DNA of 64,000 nt from Prevotellaceae bacterium (GCA_021772015.1 JAETNS010000008.1:78909-142908), one strand, 5' to 3'; shown: positions 25,709 through 35,782, counted from the first letter of the stretch. Notes: a model not told the origin generated them from the sequence alone. Translations and numbers: made by a program.

Positions 25709-26572
25709 ATGAAAAAACTTTTTATAGCAGTATTTGTCTTGTCTGCCACGGCTATGGTGGCGCGGTTGTCAGCCCATGCGGCTGATGTCGATGACCCTGT
25801 TGTCAGAATCCTTGCGATAGGTAACAGCTTTTCAGAGGATGCGGTCGACCAGTATTTCCATGAGATATGTGAGGCCGCAGGAAAGAAAGTCATTATCGGG
25901 GACCTTTATATCCCCGGCTGTCCCCTTGAACGTCATTATCTTAACGCGCGGACCGATTCGGCCGCCTACCGTTCCCGCCGCATAGGTTTCGACGGGGTGA
26001 CGATCACCGCCGAACCTGTGAGGCTATCCTCCGCGTTGCGTACCGATGAGTGGGATTTTATCAGCTTCCAGCAGTCAAGCCCCCTTTCGGGCCTTTATTC
26101 CTCATATGGCGATCTGAAGCCACTTATGGCATATGTTGACAGCCTGTCAGACGGCTCACCGCGCTATATGTGGCATCAGACATGGGCCTATTCCCCGGGC
26201 TCCACGCATGGAGCTTTCCCTACATATGGCTCCGACCAGAAAGTGATGTATGATTCCATAATGGGAGCGAGCCGTCAGGTGATCGCCGACCATCCCGCAT
26301 TGGATTTTGTGATCCCCGCCGGAACGGCCATACAGACCGCGCGGACTGTGAGCGGTAACCTTGACCTGACCCGAGACGGCTACCATCTCGATTATGTGAC
26401 AGGGCGGTACATAGCCGCCTGCACATGGTTTGAGGCGATTTTCGGAGAATCGGTGGTCGGAAATCCCTATCATCCCGAAGGGATGTCGTCACAAGAGGCG
26501 CGAATGGCGCAGGAGGCAGCCCATTCGGCAGTCAGCAGCCCCTTTGCGGTCATCTCGGCGACTGACCGCTGA
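25709..26572 (+). CDS. DUF4886-like SGNH hydrolase-type protein, exported
   Basis: A 287-residue protein with signal MKKLFIAVFVLSATAMVARLSAHA. The mature part begins with VRILAIGNSFSEDAVDQYFHEICEAAG, the DUF4886 block that places the nucleophile Ser of an SGNH-type esterase fold in GNSF. Later blocks are GWDFISFQQSS-type (EWDFISFQQSSPLSG), WHQTWAY and a terminal DGYHLDYVTGRYIAACTWFEAIF, which carries the Asp-His pair. Related proteins are found in glycan loci; a deacetylase or esterase activity is plausible but unproven. The start at 25709 is chosen over the upstream in-frame start at 25610 because the promoter lies between them and the signal peptide follows. Confidence 0.75.
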   Translation: MKKLFIAVFVLSATAMVARLSAHAADVDDPVVRILAIGNSFSEDAVDQYFHEICEAAGKKVIIGDLYIPGCPLERHYLNARTDSAAYRSRRIGFDGVTITAEPVRLSSALRTDEWDFISFQQSSPLSGLYSSYGDLKPLMAYVDSLSDGSPRYMWHQTWAYSPGSTHGAFPTYGSDQKVMYDSIMGASRQVIADHPALDFVIPAGTAIQTARTVSGNLDLTRDGYHLDYVTGRYIAACTWFEAIFGESVVGNPYHPEGMSSQEARMAQEAAHSAVSSPFAVISATDR

Positions 26573-26583
26573 CGATCGCGAGA

Positions 26584-27480
26584 TCATTCAGGTTTCGCAG
26601 GCTCCATATGTATGGAAATGTAAGTTCCCGCGCCGAAGCGTGATTTCAGCAACCGTTCGGCGTGGGTAGCCAGGGAATGTGCCTCTGTCAGGGTCATGTT
26701 CCCGTCCATTTTTGCATGGAGGTCCACGGCAATGTCATTCCCGATGCGGCGTGTGCGGAGATTGTGAATGGCTTTGATCCCGTCAACTGACATTACGATG
26801 TCGCGGATCTCCTTCTCTGTGTTTGCGGGCAGAGAGCCTTCGAGCAACTCGATGACCGATGGCTTTATAATGTCATAGCCGGTCTTGACGATGAAGAAGC
26901 TGACGAGAATTGCTGCCACGGGGTCGAGTACCCTCCATCGGTCTCCGAGAAACATCGCTCCGGCAATTCCGACAAGTGTGCCGAGCGAGGATATCGCGTC
27001 GCTGCGGTGGTGCCAGGCGTTTGCCACCACAGCCTGGGAGTTAAGGCTCTTCCCTTTTATGACGGTATAGCGGTATAGGATCTCCTTGGAGATTATGGAG
27101 ATGACAGCCACCACCAGTGCCAGCATCCCCGGACGTGGAAGCTCTCTCCCGTGGAAGCTGTCGATCACCATCCCGAGACCGTTGGCAAAAAGTCCGACTC
27201 CGGCTCCGGCAAGAATGAGCCCGATGATCAGTGTGGCGAGGGTCTCGAATTTTCCATGACCGTATCCGTGGTTGTCATCACGGGGTTTACCTGAAATCCT
27301 GACAAAGATCAGCACGATTATGTCGGTTACGAAGTCGGAAAGGGAGTGGATCGCGTCGGCCACCATCGCCGAACTTCTCCCCACGATGCCTGCCACAAGT
27401 TTGATGACGATCAACAGGGCGTTGACCGCGGTGCCGACCAGTGTGACCTTGTATATTCCTTTTTCCCGTTGATTCATCAT
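26584..27480 (-). CDS. Cation diffusion facilitator (FieF/CzcD-like efflux protein)
   Basis: A 298-residue inner-membrane divalent-cation/proton antiporter of the CDF family. Metal-binding motifs of the transmembrane site are present: VADAIHSLSDFVTD in helix 2 and AWHHRSDAISS in helix 5. Six hydrophobic helices lie at residues ~10-200, and a cytoplasmic domain (~210-290) contains DGIKAIHNLRTRRIGNDIAVDLHA. Zn, Fe or Mn is the likely substrate. Two ATGs are adjacent (27480, 27477); the upstream open frame to 27912 enters the divergent pncB region and is rejected. It converges with the DUF4886-like gene. Confidence 0.85.
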   Translation of the reverse strand: MMNQREKGIYKVTLVGTAVNALLIVIKLVAGIVGRSSAMVADAIHSLSDFVTDIIVLIFVRISGKPRDDNHGYGHGKFETLATLIIGLILAGAGVGLFANGLGMVIDSFHGRELPRPGMLALVVAVISIISKEILYRYTVIKGKSLNSQAVVANAWHHRSDAISSLGTLVGIAGAMFLGDRWRVLDPVAAILVSFFIVKTGYDIIKPSVIELLEGSLPANTEKEIRDIVMSVDGIKAIHNLRTRRIGNDIAVDLHAKMDGNMTLTEAHSLATHAERLLKSRFGAGTYISIHMEPAKPE

Positions 27481-27597
27481 ATGAGATGGCCTTTCATAAT
27501 ATAACGCCGTATCGCCGGCAGTTATTGCGGCGCGGGTGAATTGAAAACTGTCTGTCGGAGTTGTTTGTTTATATATCATACTCTTCATTGACAGGCC

Positions 27598-28800
27598 ATG
27601 CGACAGATTATAACCCACTTCACAGATGATGACCTCTACAAGTTCACGATGTGTTGCGCCGTGATCGAGAATTTCCCACGGACCATGGTGAAATACCGCT
27701 TCATTGACCGAGGCTCCACAGTCTATCCTCCCGGCTTCGCCCGCCTGGTAGAGGAGCAGGTGGAGATGCTTGAGGATGTCACTATCACAGAGGAAGAGAT
27801 CTCCTTCATGCGCCGCCGTTGCAGGTATATCCCCGGATGGTTCTACAGTTTCCTGAAGGGGTTTCGATATGACCGGCGGCTTGTCACTGTCAGCCAGGAT
27901 GCCGAAGGCCATCTGTCTATCGGGTTCGAGGGAAACTGGAGCGACACGATCTTGTTGGAGGTCAAGGTGCTTGCCATTGTCTCCGAATTATATTACATGG
28001 TCACCGGCGAGTCTGCCGGGTTTGATTATGACGACTATTACCGCCGCTCATATGACAAGGCCGTCAGGATGATAGAGGCCGGATGTGTGTTCAGCGACTT
28101 CGGCACGCGCCGTCGTGCTTCGGCCCGCAGTCAGGAGACCGCCATCAAGGCGATGCATGACTGTCAACTGGAGATGAAAGGTCCGGGATGTTTCATCGGC
28201 ACGAGCAATGTCTATTACGCCATGAAATATGACCTGACCCCGATCGGCACGATGGCCCATGAGCTTGTCTGCGCCATAGCGGGAATGTATGGCCCGCTTA
28301 TGGCCAACCATATCGCCATGAACGCCTGGCGCAAGACATATCGCGGGGCATTGGGGACATTCCTGTATGACACTTACGGCTGGCGCATTTTCAGCTTGAA
28401 TTTCTCGGAGGACTTCGCCAACATGTTCAAGGGGCTGCGGGTAGACAGCGGTGATAATCTGGAGCAGCTTGAACTGATAATAGACAAATATCGCTCGCTC
28501 CACATAGACCCTGCGTCAAAACAGGTCGTTTTCAGCAACGCCCTCGATGTCAACCGCGCAATAGAGTTGCAACGCCACGCCGCCGGGCGGTGTCTCCCCT
28601 CTTTCGGGATAGGCACCCATTTTACAAACGATTTCCCCGGCGTTAAGCCGAGGAATATCGTGATAAAGCTTACGGATGTAAAGATAACGGAATCATGGCC
28701 TTTTTACAGCCCGACCTGCAAGCTAAGCGAGGACAAGGGTAAGTACACCGGCGATCCCGCCACTGTCCGCCGCTTCATGGAAATCCTGCATCTTCAGTGA
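27598..28800 (+). CDS. pncB: Nicotinate phosphoribosyltransferase
   Basis: Converts nicotinate and PRPP to nicotinate mononucleotide in NAD salvage (cytosol). At 400 residues the protein shows TDDDLYKFTMCCAVIENFP at the N-terminus, the conserved RRRASARSQETAI and GTSNVYYAMKYDLTPIGTMAHE blocks, VDSGDNLEQLE and the phosphate/PRPP loop GIGTHFTNDF near the C-terminus. All expected active-site blocks are intact. It is divergently transcribed from the cation-efflux gene across 117 bases, in which I saw no strong promoter match. It ends 8 bases from the convergent PUL esterase gene. Confidence 0.93.
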   Translation: MRQIITHFTDDDLYKFTMCCAVIENFPRTMVKYRFIDRGSTVYPPGFARLVEEQVEMLEDVTITEEEISFMRRRCRYIPGWFYSFLKGFRYDRRLVTVSQDAEGHLSIGFEGNWSDTILLEVKVLAIVSELYYMVTGESAGFDYDDYYRRSYDKAVRMIEAGCVFSDFGTRRRASARSQETAIKAMHDCQLEMKGPGCFIGTSNVYYAMKYDLTPIGTMAHELVCAIAGMYGPLMANHIAMNAWRKTYRGALGTFLYDTYGWRIFSLNFSEDFANMFKGLRVDSGDNLEQLELIIDKYRSLHIDPASKQVVFSNALDVNRAIELQRHAAGRCLPSFGIGTHFTNDFPGVKPRNIVIKLTDVKITESWPFYSPTCKLSEDKGKYTGDPATVRRFMEILHLQ

Positions 28801-28808
28801 TCGGTTAC

Positions 28809-30104
28809 TTATTCGGGCATGATGGAATAGAAGAAGTCCATGAACGCGCCATACCAGTCGGGGGTGACCCAGTGGCCGTTCTCCGGCATGATGACATAGC
28901 GCTTGTCGGGGGTGTCGAAGAGGTTGAACGAAGCGAAGTTGGTATGGGGCGGACAGACTGGATCCTGCAAGCCGAAGGTGGCGAGGACCGGGCATTTCAC
29001 CCACGGGGCGAGGTTCTTGGTATCGAAGTATGACAGGAACCTATACATCTCCTCGTCTGACAGTCCTTTCTCTTTCTGGCAGCGCAAGGCTACTTCGCCG
29101 GGCCAATGGACTATACGGAAATAGTCGGGATAGTCACCCAGAAATGTGATGGCGGGAGCTATTCCCTTGATGCGGCCTCCGCCAAGGGCTGCCGACGCTA
29201 CGGTGAAAGCTCCTCCCTGACTCTGCCCCTGGGAGTAGACGCGGGTGGTGTCGGTCTTCTCGCGGGAGGTCACGAAGTCTATTGCCCTGACCACATCCAT
29301 GAATGCGGCCCGGTAATAATATTTGTCCTTGTCGCCGAAATTCCACGCGAACCAGTCGCCGTATCGGTTTTTTCCGTCGCGGTTGTCGAGAAGCTGGCCA
29401 CGGGTCGAGAGGAAAAACTCGATCCATCCGGGTTTGTCGTCGGGATTCCCGTAATAGATCTGAGAAGTACCGCCGTCATATCCCTGATAGGTGATGAGGG
29501 CCGGATATTTCCCCGGAGCTGTCGGCTCGGAATAGAACCCCCGGATCACCACCGGTTCGCCGCCTGTCGAGTCAGGCAACGATTTCATCTCGACCAGATA
29601 CACATTCTTGTTGGCGGAAGAACGGTAGGGATCGCGTGTAAGCTTGTATTCCGGCGCGACAGTGGCGAGTTCGTCGAGAGCCTGCTTCCAGAATGTCTCG
29701 AAGTCGGGCTGACGGTCAGTCGGGGATACGATGGAAGTCGGATCGTAACCGATATTGAACGGTTTAAGGTCTGTTTCCCCGACCTTGACTTGCGCCTGAT
29801 AGAAGCCCGGAGCGAGGGAGAGGTCATCAAAGACCACCTCTGTGGAGTCTCCTGCCGCGATGACCGCTTTTTTCGAGAAATCGCCGGCAGGAAGTTTGGT
29901 GTCGGTCAACAGGGAAAGGGTGACAGTCGCGTCTGCGGGAGTCGCGTCGCGGTTTACGACGTTGACAGTTATGGCAGGGGTCTCACCTTTTTCCCAACAG
30001 CGGAAATTGGTTTTGTCAATCCTCCCCTCCACGGCAGCCGAGGAGGAGAGCAGAGCCGGCAACAATAGTGCCGGGATCAGGAATTGTCTTGGATTCAGAT
30101 TCAT
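28809..30104 (-). CDS. CE7-type acetyl (xylan) esterase, exported
   Basis: A 431-residue secreted alpha/beta-hydrolase of the acetyl xylan esterase/CE7 kind. The signal is MNLNPRQFLIPALLLPALLSSSAA. An N-terminal beta-sandwich of about 95 residues precedes the hydrolase domain. The nucleophile elbow YSQGQSQGGAFTV, the Asp in FGLQDPVCPP and the His in NGHWVTP form the catalytic triad. It would remove acetyl groups from sugars or oligosaccharides of the PUL substrate. Last gene of the minus-strand PUL run; 27 bases after GH3. A large antisense ORF on the plus strand is a mirror frame. Confidence 0.82.
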   Translation of the reverse strand: MNLNPRQFLIPALLLPALLSSSAAVEGRIDKTNFRCWEKGETPAITVNVVNRDATPADATVTLSLLTDTKLPAGDFSKKAVIAAGDSTEVVFDDLSLAPGFYQAQVKVGETDLKPFNIGYDPTSIVSPTDRQPDFETFWKQALDELATVAPEYKLTRDPYRSSANKNVYLVEMKSLPDSTGGEPVVIRGFYSEPTAPGKYPALITYQGYDGGTSQIYYGNPDDKPGWIEFFLSTRGQLLDNRDGKNRYGDWFAWNFGDKDKYYYRAAFMDVVRAIDFVTSREKTDTTRVYSQGQSQGGAFTVASAALGGGRIKGIAPAITFLGDYPDYFRIVHWPGEVALRCQKEKGLSDEEMYRFLSYFDTKNLAPWVKCPVLATFGLQDPVCPPHTNFASFNLFDTPDKRYVIMPENGHWVTPDWYGAFMDFFYSIMPE

Positions 30105-30131
30105 AGGGAATGATGGAAGTAAGGAAGTTTG

Positions 30132-32384
30132 TCACTGCTCGGTGAGGGTGAAAGTCGCCGGTGTGCCGGACGCGCTGTCACCTGCCGTCCATACCCGGAA
30201 CTCGCCCGGCTCGATGATCGGTTTGCCGTCAAGACCGTGATAGGCGAGCTGAGCCGGGGTAAGGGTGAAGCTGACCACTTGGCTTTCCCCCGGCTTAAGG
30301 GATATCTTTTTGAAATCTTTCAGTTCCTTTACAGGCCGTGCGAGTGAGCCGACCATGTCGCGGACATAGAGCTGCACGGTCTCCTGACCCTCCCGGTCGC
30401 CGGTGTTTGTCACTGTGCATTCCACAGTCAGAGGCTCGCCGGACCTCTTGGCGAGTGTTGCCGAAGAGAGTCGCGGTGACGAGATGTCGAAAGTGGTGTA
30501 GCTCAATCCGTAACCGAAGGGATATAGGGGATCTTTCCCTGCGTCGAGATAGTAGGAAGTGCAACCTGTCGATGTCTGTATTGCTTCCAGAGGGATAGAA
30601 TCAAGGTCGACAGTCCACTCCGGCGGACGGCCTGTGTTCTTATGGGCGTAATAGATCGGGTATTGTCCGGTCATTTTTGCCATTGTGACAGGAAGTTTGC
30701 CTGATGGATTGGCTTTACCGGACAACAGGTTTGCCAACGCTTCGCCGGCCATCGTCCCCCCGTGGAAAGTGTAGAGGACAGCGTCGGCTATGGCGTTTTC
30801 TTTCTTTATGGTCAGCGGGCGGCCGGCCATGAAGACCACGGCCAACGGTTTGCCGGTCTTGTCAAGGGCTTCGAGCAAAGCGGTCTGCGCCCCTTTCAGG
30901 TCAAGATCAGCCATGCAGTGTGCCTCTCCCGACATCACCGCCTCCTCGCCGAGGAAGCATATCACCGCATCAGCCTCCGAAGCAGCCTTCACTGCCTCGG
31001 GAATACCGTCGAGGGATATGTCGCGGGTGAATTTCACCCCCGGAGAATATGAGACATTCTTCTCTCCGTAGAGTTTTCGCAGGGCAGCCAACGGGGTCAC
31101 GGAATGTTCCCGTTGGATATCAGGCGCCCATGTGCCTCCCTGATCGTAAGGAGCGTCAGCCATCGGACCGATGACGGCGATTCTCCTGACATCTTTTCCC
31201 AACGGGAGCATACCGTTGTTTTTCAGAAGTATCGCACTTTCCTCTGCGGCCTTTGTGGCAGCCGCGAGATGTGACGGGCTGTAGGAGGGTGAAGGCTTTG
31301 ACAGATCGATATATGGATTCTCGAAAAGTCCGAGCCGGAATTTCAGCCGCAACACATTCCTGACAAGGTCATCTATGACATTCTCGTCAAGTTTCCCCTC
31401 TCTGACCAATGCCTCCATAGCGTCGGGGTATGAATGTCCCTCCATGTCGATGTCGACACCGGCATTCGCGGCGAGCAGCGCGGCTGCTTTCTTATCGGCA
31501 GCCACCCCGTGGTTTATCATCTCCGTTATGGCGTTCCAGTCGCTGACCAGCACCCCGTCGAAGCCCCATTTGTCACGCAGGATATCACGCATGAGCCATT
31601 GGTTGCCTGACGAGGGGACACCGTTGATGTCGTTGAAAGATGTCATGAAAGTCGCGACTCCGGCATTGGCCGCAGCCTCGAAAGGAGGCAGCACGACATC
31701 CGCCAAGAGGGGGAGTGGCAACCAGGTTGTGTTGTAGTCCTTGCCGCTCTCGCTGTAGCCATATCCGGCGAAATGCTTCGCGCAGGCGGCGACGGCTGTA
31801 GGATCGGCAAGGTTGTCGGTCTGGTAGCCACGGATCATGGCCACACCCATCCGCTCGTTGAGCAGCGGGTCCTCTCCGGCAGATTCGGCGATACGTCCCC
31901 AGCGGGCATCGCGGGAGACATCGATCATCGGGGAGAAAGTCCAACGGATTCCGCATGCTGACGCTTCGATGGCGGCGATGCGGGCGGCCTCCTCCACCAG
32001 GTCGGGATTCCAGGTCGCGGCCTGTCCCAGCGGTATCGGGAAGACTGTGTTGAACCCGTGGATCACGTCGCGTGCGAAAATCAGGGGGATTCCGAGCCGC
32101 GACTCCTCCACCGCTTTGCGCTGGAGGCGGTTGACGACTTCCGGATTGACCTCATTTATGATCGATCCGACGCGCCCTTGCGCAACGGCGGCAGACAGTG
32201 TGTCGAACTGGGCGGTGTTAAATTGGTTGAGCTGGCCGATTTTCTCCTGCAAGGTCATGAGGTCAAGCAGAGAGTCGATCCTGGCCTCCATGACCGCGTC
32301 TTTTGGAGGAGCGGCAACGCATGAGGCCACGGCAACAAACGCCGACATGGCTGCGGCTGTGATTTTTTCAAATGATATTCTCAT
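30132..32384 (-). CDS. Glycoside hydrolase family 3 beta-glucosidase-like enzyme
   Basis: A 750-residue exported GH3 enzyme. A signal ends near VASCVAA, with the possible lipobox VASC. The N-terminal TIM-barrel (residues ~35-360) carries GIPLIFARDVIHGFNTVFPIPLGQAATWNPDL, KHFAGYGYSESGKDYN and the nucleophile Asp in GVLVSDWNAI. The GH3 C-terminal alpha/beta domain (~385-600) has VIGPMADAPYDQGG and GEEAVMSGEAHCMAD, a likely acid/base region, and a fibronectin-like domain closes the protein. The layout equals BglX. The enzyme would release glucose from beta-linked oligosaccharides made by the two GH16 enzymes. The ATG at 32384 is preferred to the TTG at 32387. Confidence 0.88.
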   Translation of the reverse strand: MRISFEKITAAAMSAFVAVASCVAAPPKDAVMEARIDSLLDLMTLQEKIGQLNQFNTAQFDTLSAAVAQGRVGSIINEVNPEVVNRLQRKAVEESRLGIPLIFARDVIHGFNTVFPIPLGQAATWNPDLVEEAARIAAIEASACGIRWTFSPMIDVSRDARWGRIAESAGEDPLLNERMGVAMIRGYQTDNLADPTAVAACAKHFAGYGYSESGKDYNTTWLPLPLLADVVLPPFEAAANAGVATFMTSFNDINGVPSSGNQWLMRDILRDKWGFDGVLVSDWNAITEMINHGVAADKKAAALLAANAGVDIDMEGHSYPDAMEALVREGKLDENVIDDLVRNVLRLKFRLGLFENPYIDLSKPSPSYSPSHLAAATKAAEESAILLKNNGMLPLGKDVRRIAVIGPMADAPYDQGGTWAPDIQREHSVTPLAALRKLYGEKNVSYSPGVKFTRDISLDGIPEAVKAASEADAVICFLGEEAVMSGEAHCMADLDLKGAQTALLEALDKTGKPLAVVFMAGRPLTIKKENAIADAVLYTFHGGTMAGEALANLLSGKANPSGKLPVTMAKMTGQYPIYYAHKNTGRPPEWTVDLDSIPLEAIQTSTGCTSYYLDAGKDPLYPFGYGLSYTTFDISSPRLSSATLAKRSGEPLTVECTVTNTGDREGQETVQLYVRDMVGSLARPVKELKDFKKISLKPGESQVVSFTLTPAQLAYHGLDGKPIIEPGEFRVWTAGDSASGTPATFTLTEQ

Positions 32385-32491
32385 CAAGGATGTTTTAAGG
32401 ATATGTAGTTGTTAAGGAATAGTCAGGGAGCCGCGACTCCGAAGTGTTCAAGAAGTGCGCGGCTCCCGCAAAGTTACGGAAAATGTTTGAT

Positions 32492-34177
32492 TTATTTGAG
32501 TATCTTGACTACGGATTTGCCGGCGCGGAGGATATATGCCCCTGCGGGGAGAGAAGATATTTCGATATGGTTTGACGCGGATGAGATAACAACACGTCCG
32601 GCCATGTCGTAAATTTCGATGCCGGCCACGGGAGCGTAGAATGTGTCGCCCTGGCGGGTGATGTTACCGTTGGCGGCCTCGACATTCTCAATTCCTGATA
32701 CGGGATTGCCCATAGCGACCTTTACATGGATTTGGTTCATTGCCGGGGTCACTGTCACCGGAACGGTCACAGGCTGTTTCTGCAGATCGGCGATCTCTCC
32801 TGTGGCGGCATAGAGCAGGTTGGGGTCGGCAGGTTCATCGGCGGAGTCATCCTCTTCTGCGTCATCTTCGGCGTAGGTGGCCTGAGTCGCGAAACGGATC
32901 TCTGCGATATATAGTTTGTTGTCGGCTTCCTCGGCGAACTCTACTTTGAACTGTCCTTCACCTTCAAGCACTTCATTCGCGAAGTCGGTATGGGCGGTGC
33001 CGTTGACGATGAATGAGACTTTTACATGAGAAGCGTCCACTTCTTCCGGCAGATCCACCACAGGAGCCATTACCGGAGTTGTCAGTGCCACAAGGTTCAT
33101 GGTGTTGTAAGGAGCAGTGTTCCGGAAGCTTTCCAATGCGGAGGCAAGAACTTTGAAAGTAGTGTTTGGATTCTTGGCAACTTGGCTGAAGGAGCCGGTC
33201 CATGCTCCCGAACCGACATTGACAGTGGCTTTGGGGGCGGCGGGGGCGCGACAGATAAATGTACGCTTGACATCGTCGGTCTGAACGAAGAAACATCCGT
33301 CAGGGATTTTTGTCCATAAATTGGCCTGGTCAGTTATTGTGAATTCCGGCATCGTCTTCACGCTCTGGAATGCATAAGTGCCTACAGAAGTTATATTGGG
33401 AGACAATTCTGTAAACTGTACTTTTGTGGCGGAAAAAACACTGCCTGGAATGGTTTTCAGTCCCTCAGGCCAGCTTGAGAATGTGCAGTTGGTACGTCTG
33501 AATGCACGTTCACCGAGTGTTTCCAGATCTCTGGGAAGTTTGGAGAAAGTGATACCCGACAAGGGTATTTTCGCGGTATTGTCCTCGTTGAACGCGTCTC
33601 CGCCAATTGTTCTGACAGTTTCCGGCAGTTCGGAAAGTTCCAGGGATGAGCATCCCCTGAATGCATCCGCCGAGATAGAGGTCAGATAAGGAGGCAGCGC
33701 TTGCAGACGTAATTTCTCACAACCGGAAAAACAATATTGGTTGATTCCCCTTATGCCGTCAGGGAGGTTTACGGATTCTAATTTCTTACAGTTGAAGAAT
33801 ACGCCGCCAGAAAGACCTGTCAGAGTTGTCGGCAGTTTTACCTCTACGACATTCATGGTCTGGAGTATGCCTTCTTTGTCATAATCTCCGCCGGGGAGCT
33901 TGTTATTGGTGAATTTCGCCTGCGAGAGATCAAGCGCCAGCAATGACGGGCGGAGGTTTTTGCGGATCGCGGCGAAGTCGGTTGCATTCATGGCGGCCTC
34001 ACCGGTGATGGTCAGGTCGGTGATGTCGGCCATTGAGGTCAGGTTGTCGTTGGCGGCGATAGCGGCGTTAAGCTCGGCTTCAAGACCTCCGGCGGTGGTA
34101 TGTTCGATGGTGACGCTTTCGGCGGAAACGGTCAGCAATGAGACAGCGAAAGCGGCCACTAATGATATTCGTTTCAT
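32492..34177 (-). CDS. BspA-like leucine-rich repeat surface protein with T9SS-type tail
   Basis: A 561-residue exported protein (signal MKRISLVAAFAVSLLTVSA). Residues ~100-290 form LRR_5/BspA-type repeats (NCKKLESVNLPDGIRGINQYCFSGCEKLRL..., FRGCSSLELSELPETVRTIGGDAF). A beta-sandwich and a Glu/Asp-rich linker follow. The last 80 residues have NPVSGIENVEAANGN and GIEIYDMAGRVV...LPAGAYILRAGKSVVKILK, a T9SS-type sorting module. Such proteins act as adhesins or glycan-contact proteins. Within this PUL it may be a surface accessory factor (inference), lying 104 bases upstream of the GH3 gene. Confidence 0.75.
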   Translation of the reverse strand: MKRISLVAAFAVSLLTVSAESVTIEHTTAGGLEAELNAAIAANDNLTSMADITDLTITGEAAMNATDFAAIRKNLRPSLLALDLSQAKFTNNKLPGGDYDKEGILQTMNVVEVKLPTTLTGLSGGVFFNCKKLESVNLPDGIRGINQYCFSGCEKLRLQALPPYLTSISADAFRGCSSLELSELPETVRTIGGDAFNEDNTAKIPLSGITFSKLPRDLETLGERAFRRTNCTFSSWPEGLKTIPGSVFSATKVQFTELSPNITSVGTYAFQSVKTMPEFTITDQANLWTKIPDGCFFVQTDDVKRTFICRAPAAPKATVNVGSGAWTGSFSQVAKNPNTTFKVLASALESFRNTAPYNTMNLVALTTPVMAPVVDLPEEVDASHVKVSFIVNGTAHTDFANEVLEGEGQFKVEFAEEADNKLYIAEIRFATQATYAEDDAEEDDSADEPADPNLLYAATGEIADLQKQPVTVPVTVTPAMNQIHVKVAMGNPVSGIENVEAANGNITRQGDTFYAPVAGIEIYDMAGRVVISSASNHIEISSLPAGAYILRAGKSVVKILK

Positions 34178-34278
34178 CAGTGTGAATGTTTTAGGTAAGG
34201 GAAAGATGTGGGGGGAGGGGAGAGAGTTAAGAGAAGTATGGAGGAGGCGCGGCTTTCCGCGCCTCCTCTCAATGATTC

Positions 34279-35745
34279 TTAGAGGCGTACCTTGGTTGCC
34301 TTGTTGCCCTGCCGGCGGATGAAGATGCCGTTTTCAGGGTTGTTCACGCGCATACCCTGGAGGTTGTAGTATTCCACGGGGGCGTTGGGATCCTCTACAT
34401 CAGAGACAACAGACTCAACACCGGCCTTGCCTTCAAACTCGTAAGCACCGATGTCCTTGCCGTCCTTGTTGGCGTAGCCTCGGCAGTCGGTGGCGGGGAT
34501 ATAGTTCACGTCATCGCTCCATTCAGCAGAGTTGTCGATACCGGCGTTGACCAGCGGGGAGTTCTCGCGCAGGATGGGAAGGAAGGGAACGAAACCTTCG
34601 TCACGGGTGCCGAGGGTGGTGCTTACACCGAGGGCGGTCATTGTCTGGTCCTTGCAGAGACCGATGGTGTTGTTGGCGGAAGCGGCATTGGCGTTGAAGT
34701 CGGGATCGTCCATGTTCTCGTTGACACCGCGCTCGGCTCCGTAGAGGATGTTGTTGCGGGCTACGATGGCCTGACGGTCAGCCTCGGCGATGGAAAGCTC
34801 GGAGAGGACGCAGGCACGGTTGGCGTAAACAAAGTTGTTGAACATGTAGATCGGCTCCAGCTGGAAATAAAGGCGGAGCGCGCCGTCATTGTTGTAGAAG
34901 GTGTTGTTGGCAAGGATCGTCTCGCAGTCGGAAGAGTCGGAAATGTCGATGCAAGCCTGATAGTTGTCCTTGCTGGTGTTGTCTACGAATGTTGTGTTGG
35001 TCACGACAAGCTTCTTGCAGCCTGCGAAGTTCACACCGGGCTGGTTGGAGGGGTCATAGATGCCGATACATGTGCCTTGTCCTCCCTGATCGAGGGAGTT
35101 CTTGTAGAATGTGCAGTTGTCTACATACAGTTCGCCGTCCATTGTCTGCGGACCGCGTTGCATGATGGCCGCGCCTCTGGCACCGCCTCCGATGATATAG
35201 TTGTGCTCGAAGTATGAGTTGGTCACACGGACGATATGGCCACGGCTGCCGATGGCTGCGCCGCATGATCCGGCCTCATTGTCGATGAAGCGGCAACGAT
35301 CGACATTCAACTCCTCGCCGGCGAAATAGATCGCTCCGCCGAGCACATATTCAACCTGACGGCCGTTGACGAAATTGAGCCCGCGCAGGGTCACTTTCGA
35401 GTTGTCGGCGGCGCGGAAGATGCGGACTGCCTCGCCTCCCTCAAAACCGGGCTTCTCTGCGCCCTTGAGAGTTGTGTTGTCACCTTCGATGGTGCATATC
35501 TTGTTCTTGTCGAGGTTGAGCTGGCCTGCCATCATGAAGGTGGCATCCTTCTCGAGGTGGATGATAGTCTCTTCGTTGTCTTTCACGCAGAGCACTGCCA
35601 TTTCGGGAGTAGCGAATGGCTTGGCCTCGGTGCCGGGATTCTCGTCAGAACCGTTTGTGGCGACCCAATATTCAACTGCGCCGAAAGATTGCGATACGCC
35701 GATTACAGCGGCTGCCGCGATGGAGAGTAACTGTTTCTTGTTCAT
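34279..35745 (-). CDS. Secreted right-handed beta-helix protein with T9SS-type tail
   Basis: A 488-residue exported protein (signal MNKKQLLSIAAAAVIGVSQSFGA). The mature N-terminus EYWVATNGSDENPGTEAKPFATPEMAVLCV, followed by repeated short strands (VTLRGLNFVNGRQVEYVLGGAIYFAGE, CTFYKNSLDQGGQG, NNTFYNNDGALRLYF), is typical of parallel beta-helix/pectin-lyase-fold secreted proteins. I see no clear polysaccharide-lyase catalytic set. The C-terminus GVESVVSDVEDPNAPVEYYNLQGMRV...FIRRQGNKATKVRL is a T9SS-type sorting module. Role in the PUL is unknown; a surface glycan-binding or cleaving function is possible. Confidence 0.72.
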   Translation of the reverse strand: MNKKQLLSIAAAAVIGVSQSFGAVEYWVATNGSDENPGTEAKPFATPEMAVLCVKDNEETIIHLEKDATFMMAGQLNLDKNKICTIEGDNTTLKGAEKPGFEGGEAVRIFRAADNSKVTLRGLNFVNGRQVEYVLGGAIYFAGEELNVDRCRFIDNEAGSCGAAIGSRGHIVRVTNSYFEHNYIIGGGARGAAIMQRGPQTMDGELYVDNCTFYKNSLDQGGQGTCIGIYDPSNQPGVNFAGCKKLVVTNTTFVDNTSKDNYQACIDISDSSDCETILANNTFYNNDGALRLYFQLEPIYMFNNFVYANRACVLSELSIAEADRQAIVARNNILYGAERGVNENMDDPDFNANAASANNTIGLCKDQTMTALGVSTTLGTRDEGFVPFLPILRENSPLVNAGIDNSAEWSDDVNYIPATDCRGYANKDGKDIGAYEFEGKAGVESVVSDVEDPNAPVEYYNLQGMRVNNPENGIFIRRQGNKATKVRL

Positions 35746-35782
35746 GGTTTTTTATGTTGTTTAGGTTGTTGTCAGTGGGTTG

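Noticed and set aside
25480..25893. 137-codon minus-strand ORF overlapping the DUF4886-like gene start
   Set aside because: Spans a strong plus-strand promoter and the start of a real gene; no domain features.
29106..30068. 320-codon plus-strand ORF over the acetyl esterase gene
   Set aside because: Antisense to a CE7-type enzyme with an intact catalytic triad; no recognisable protein features.
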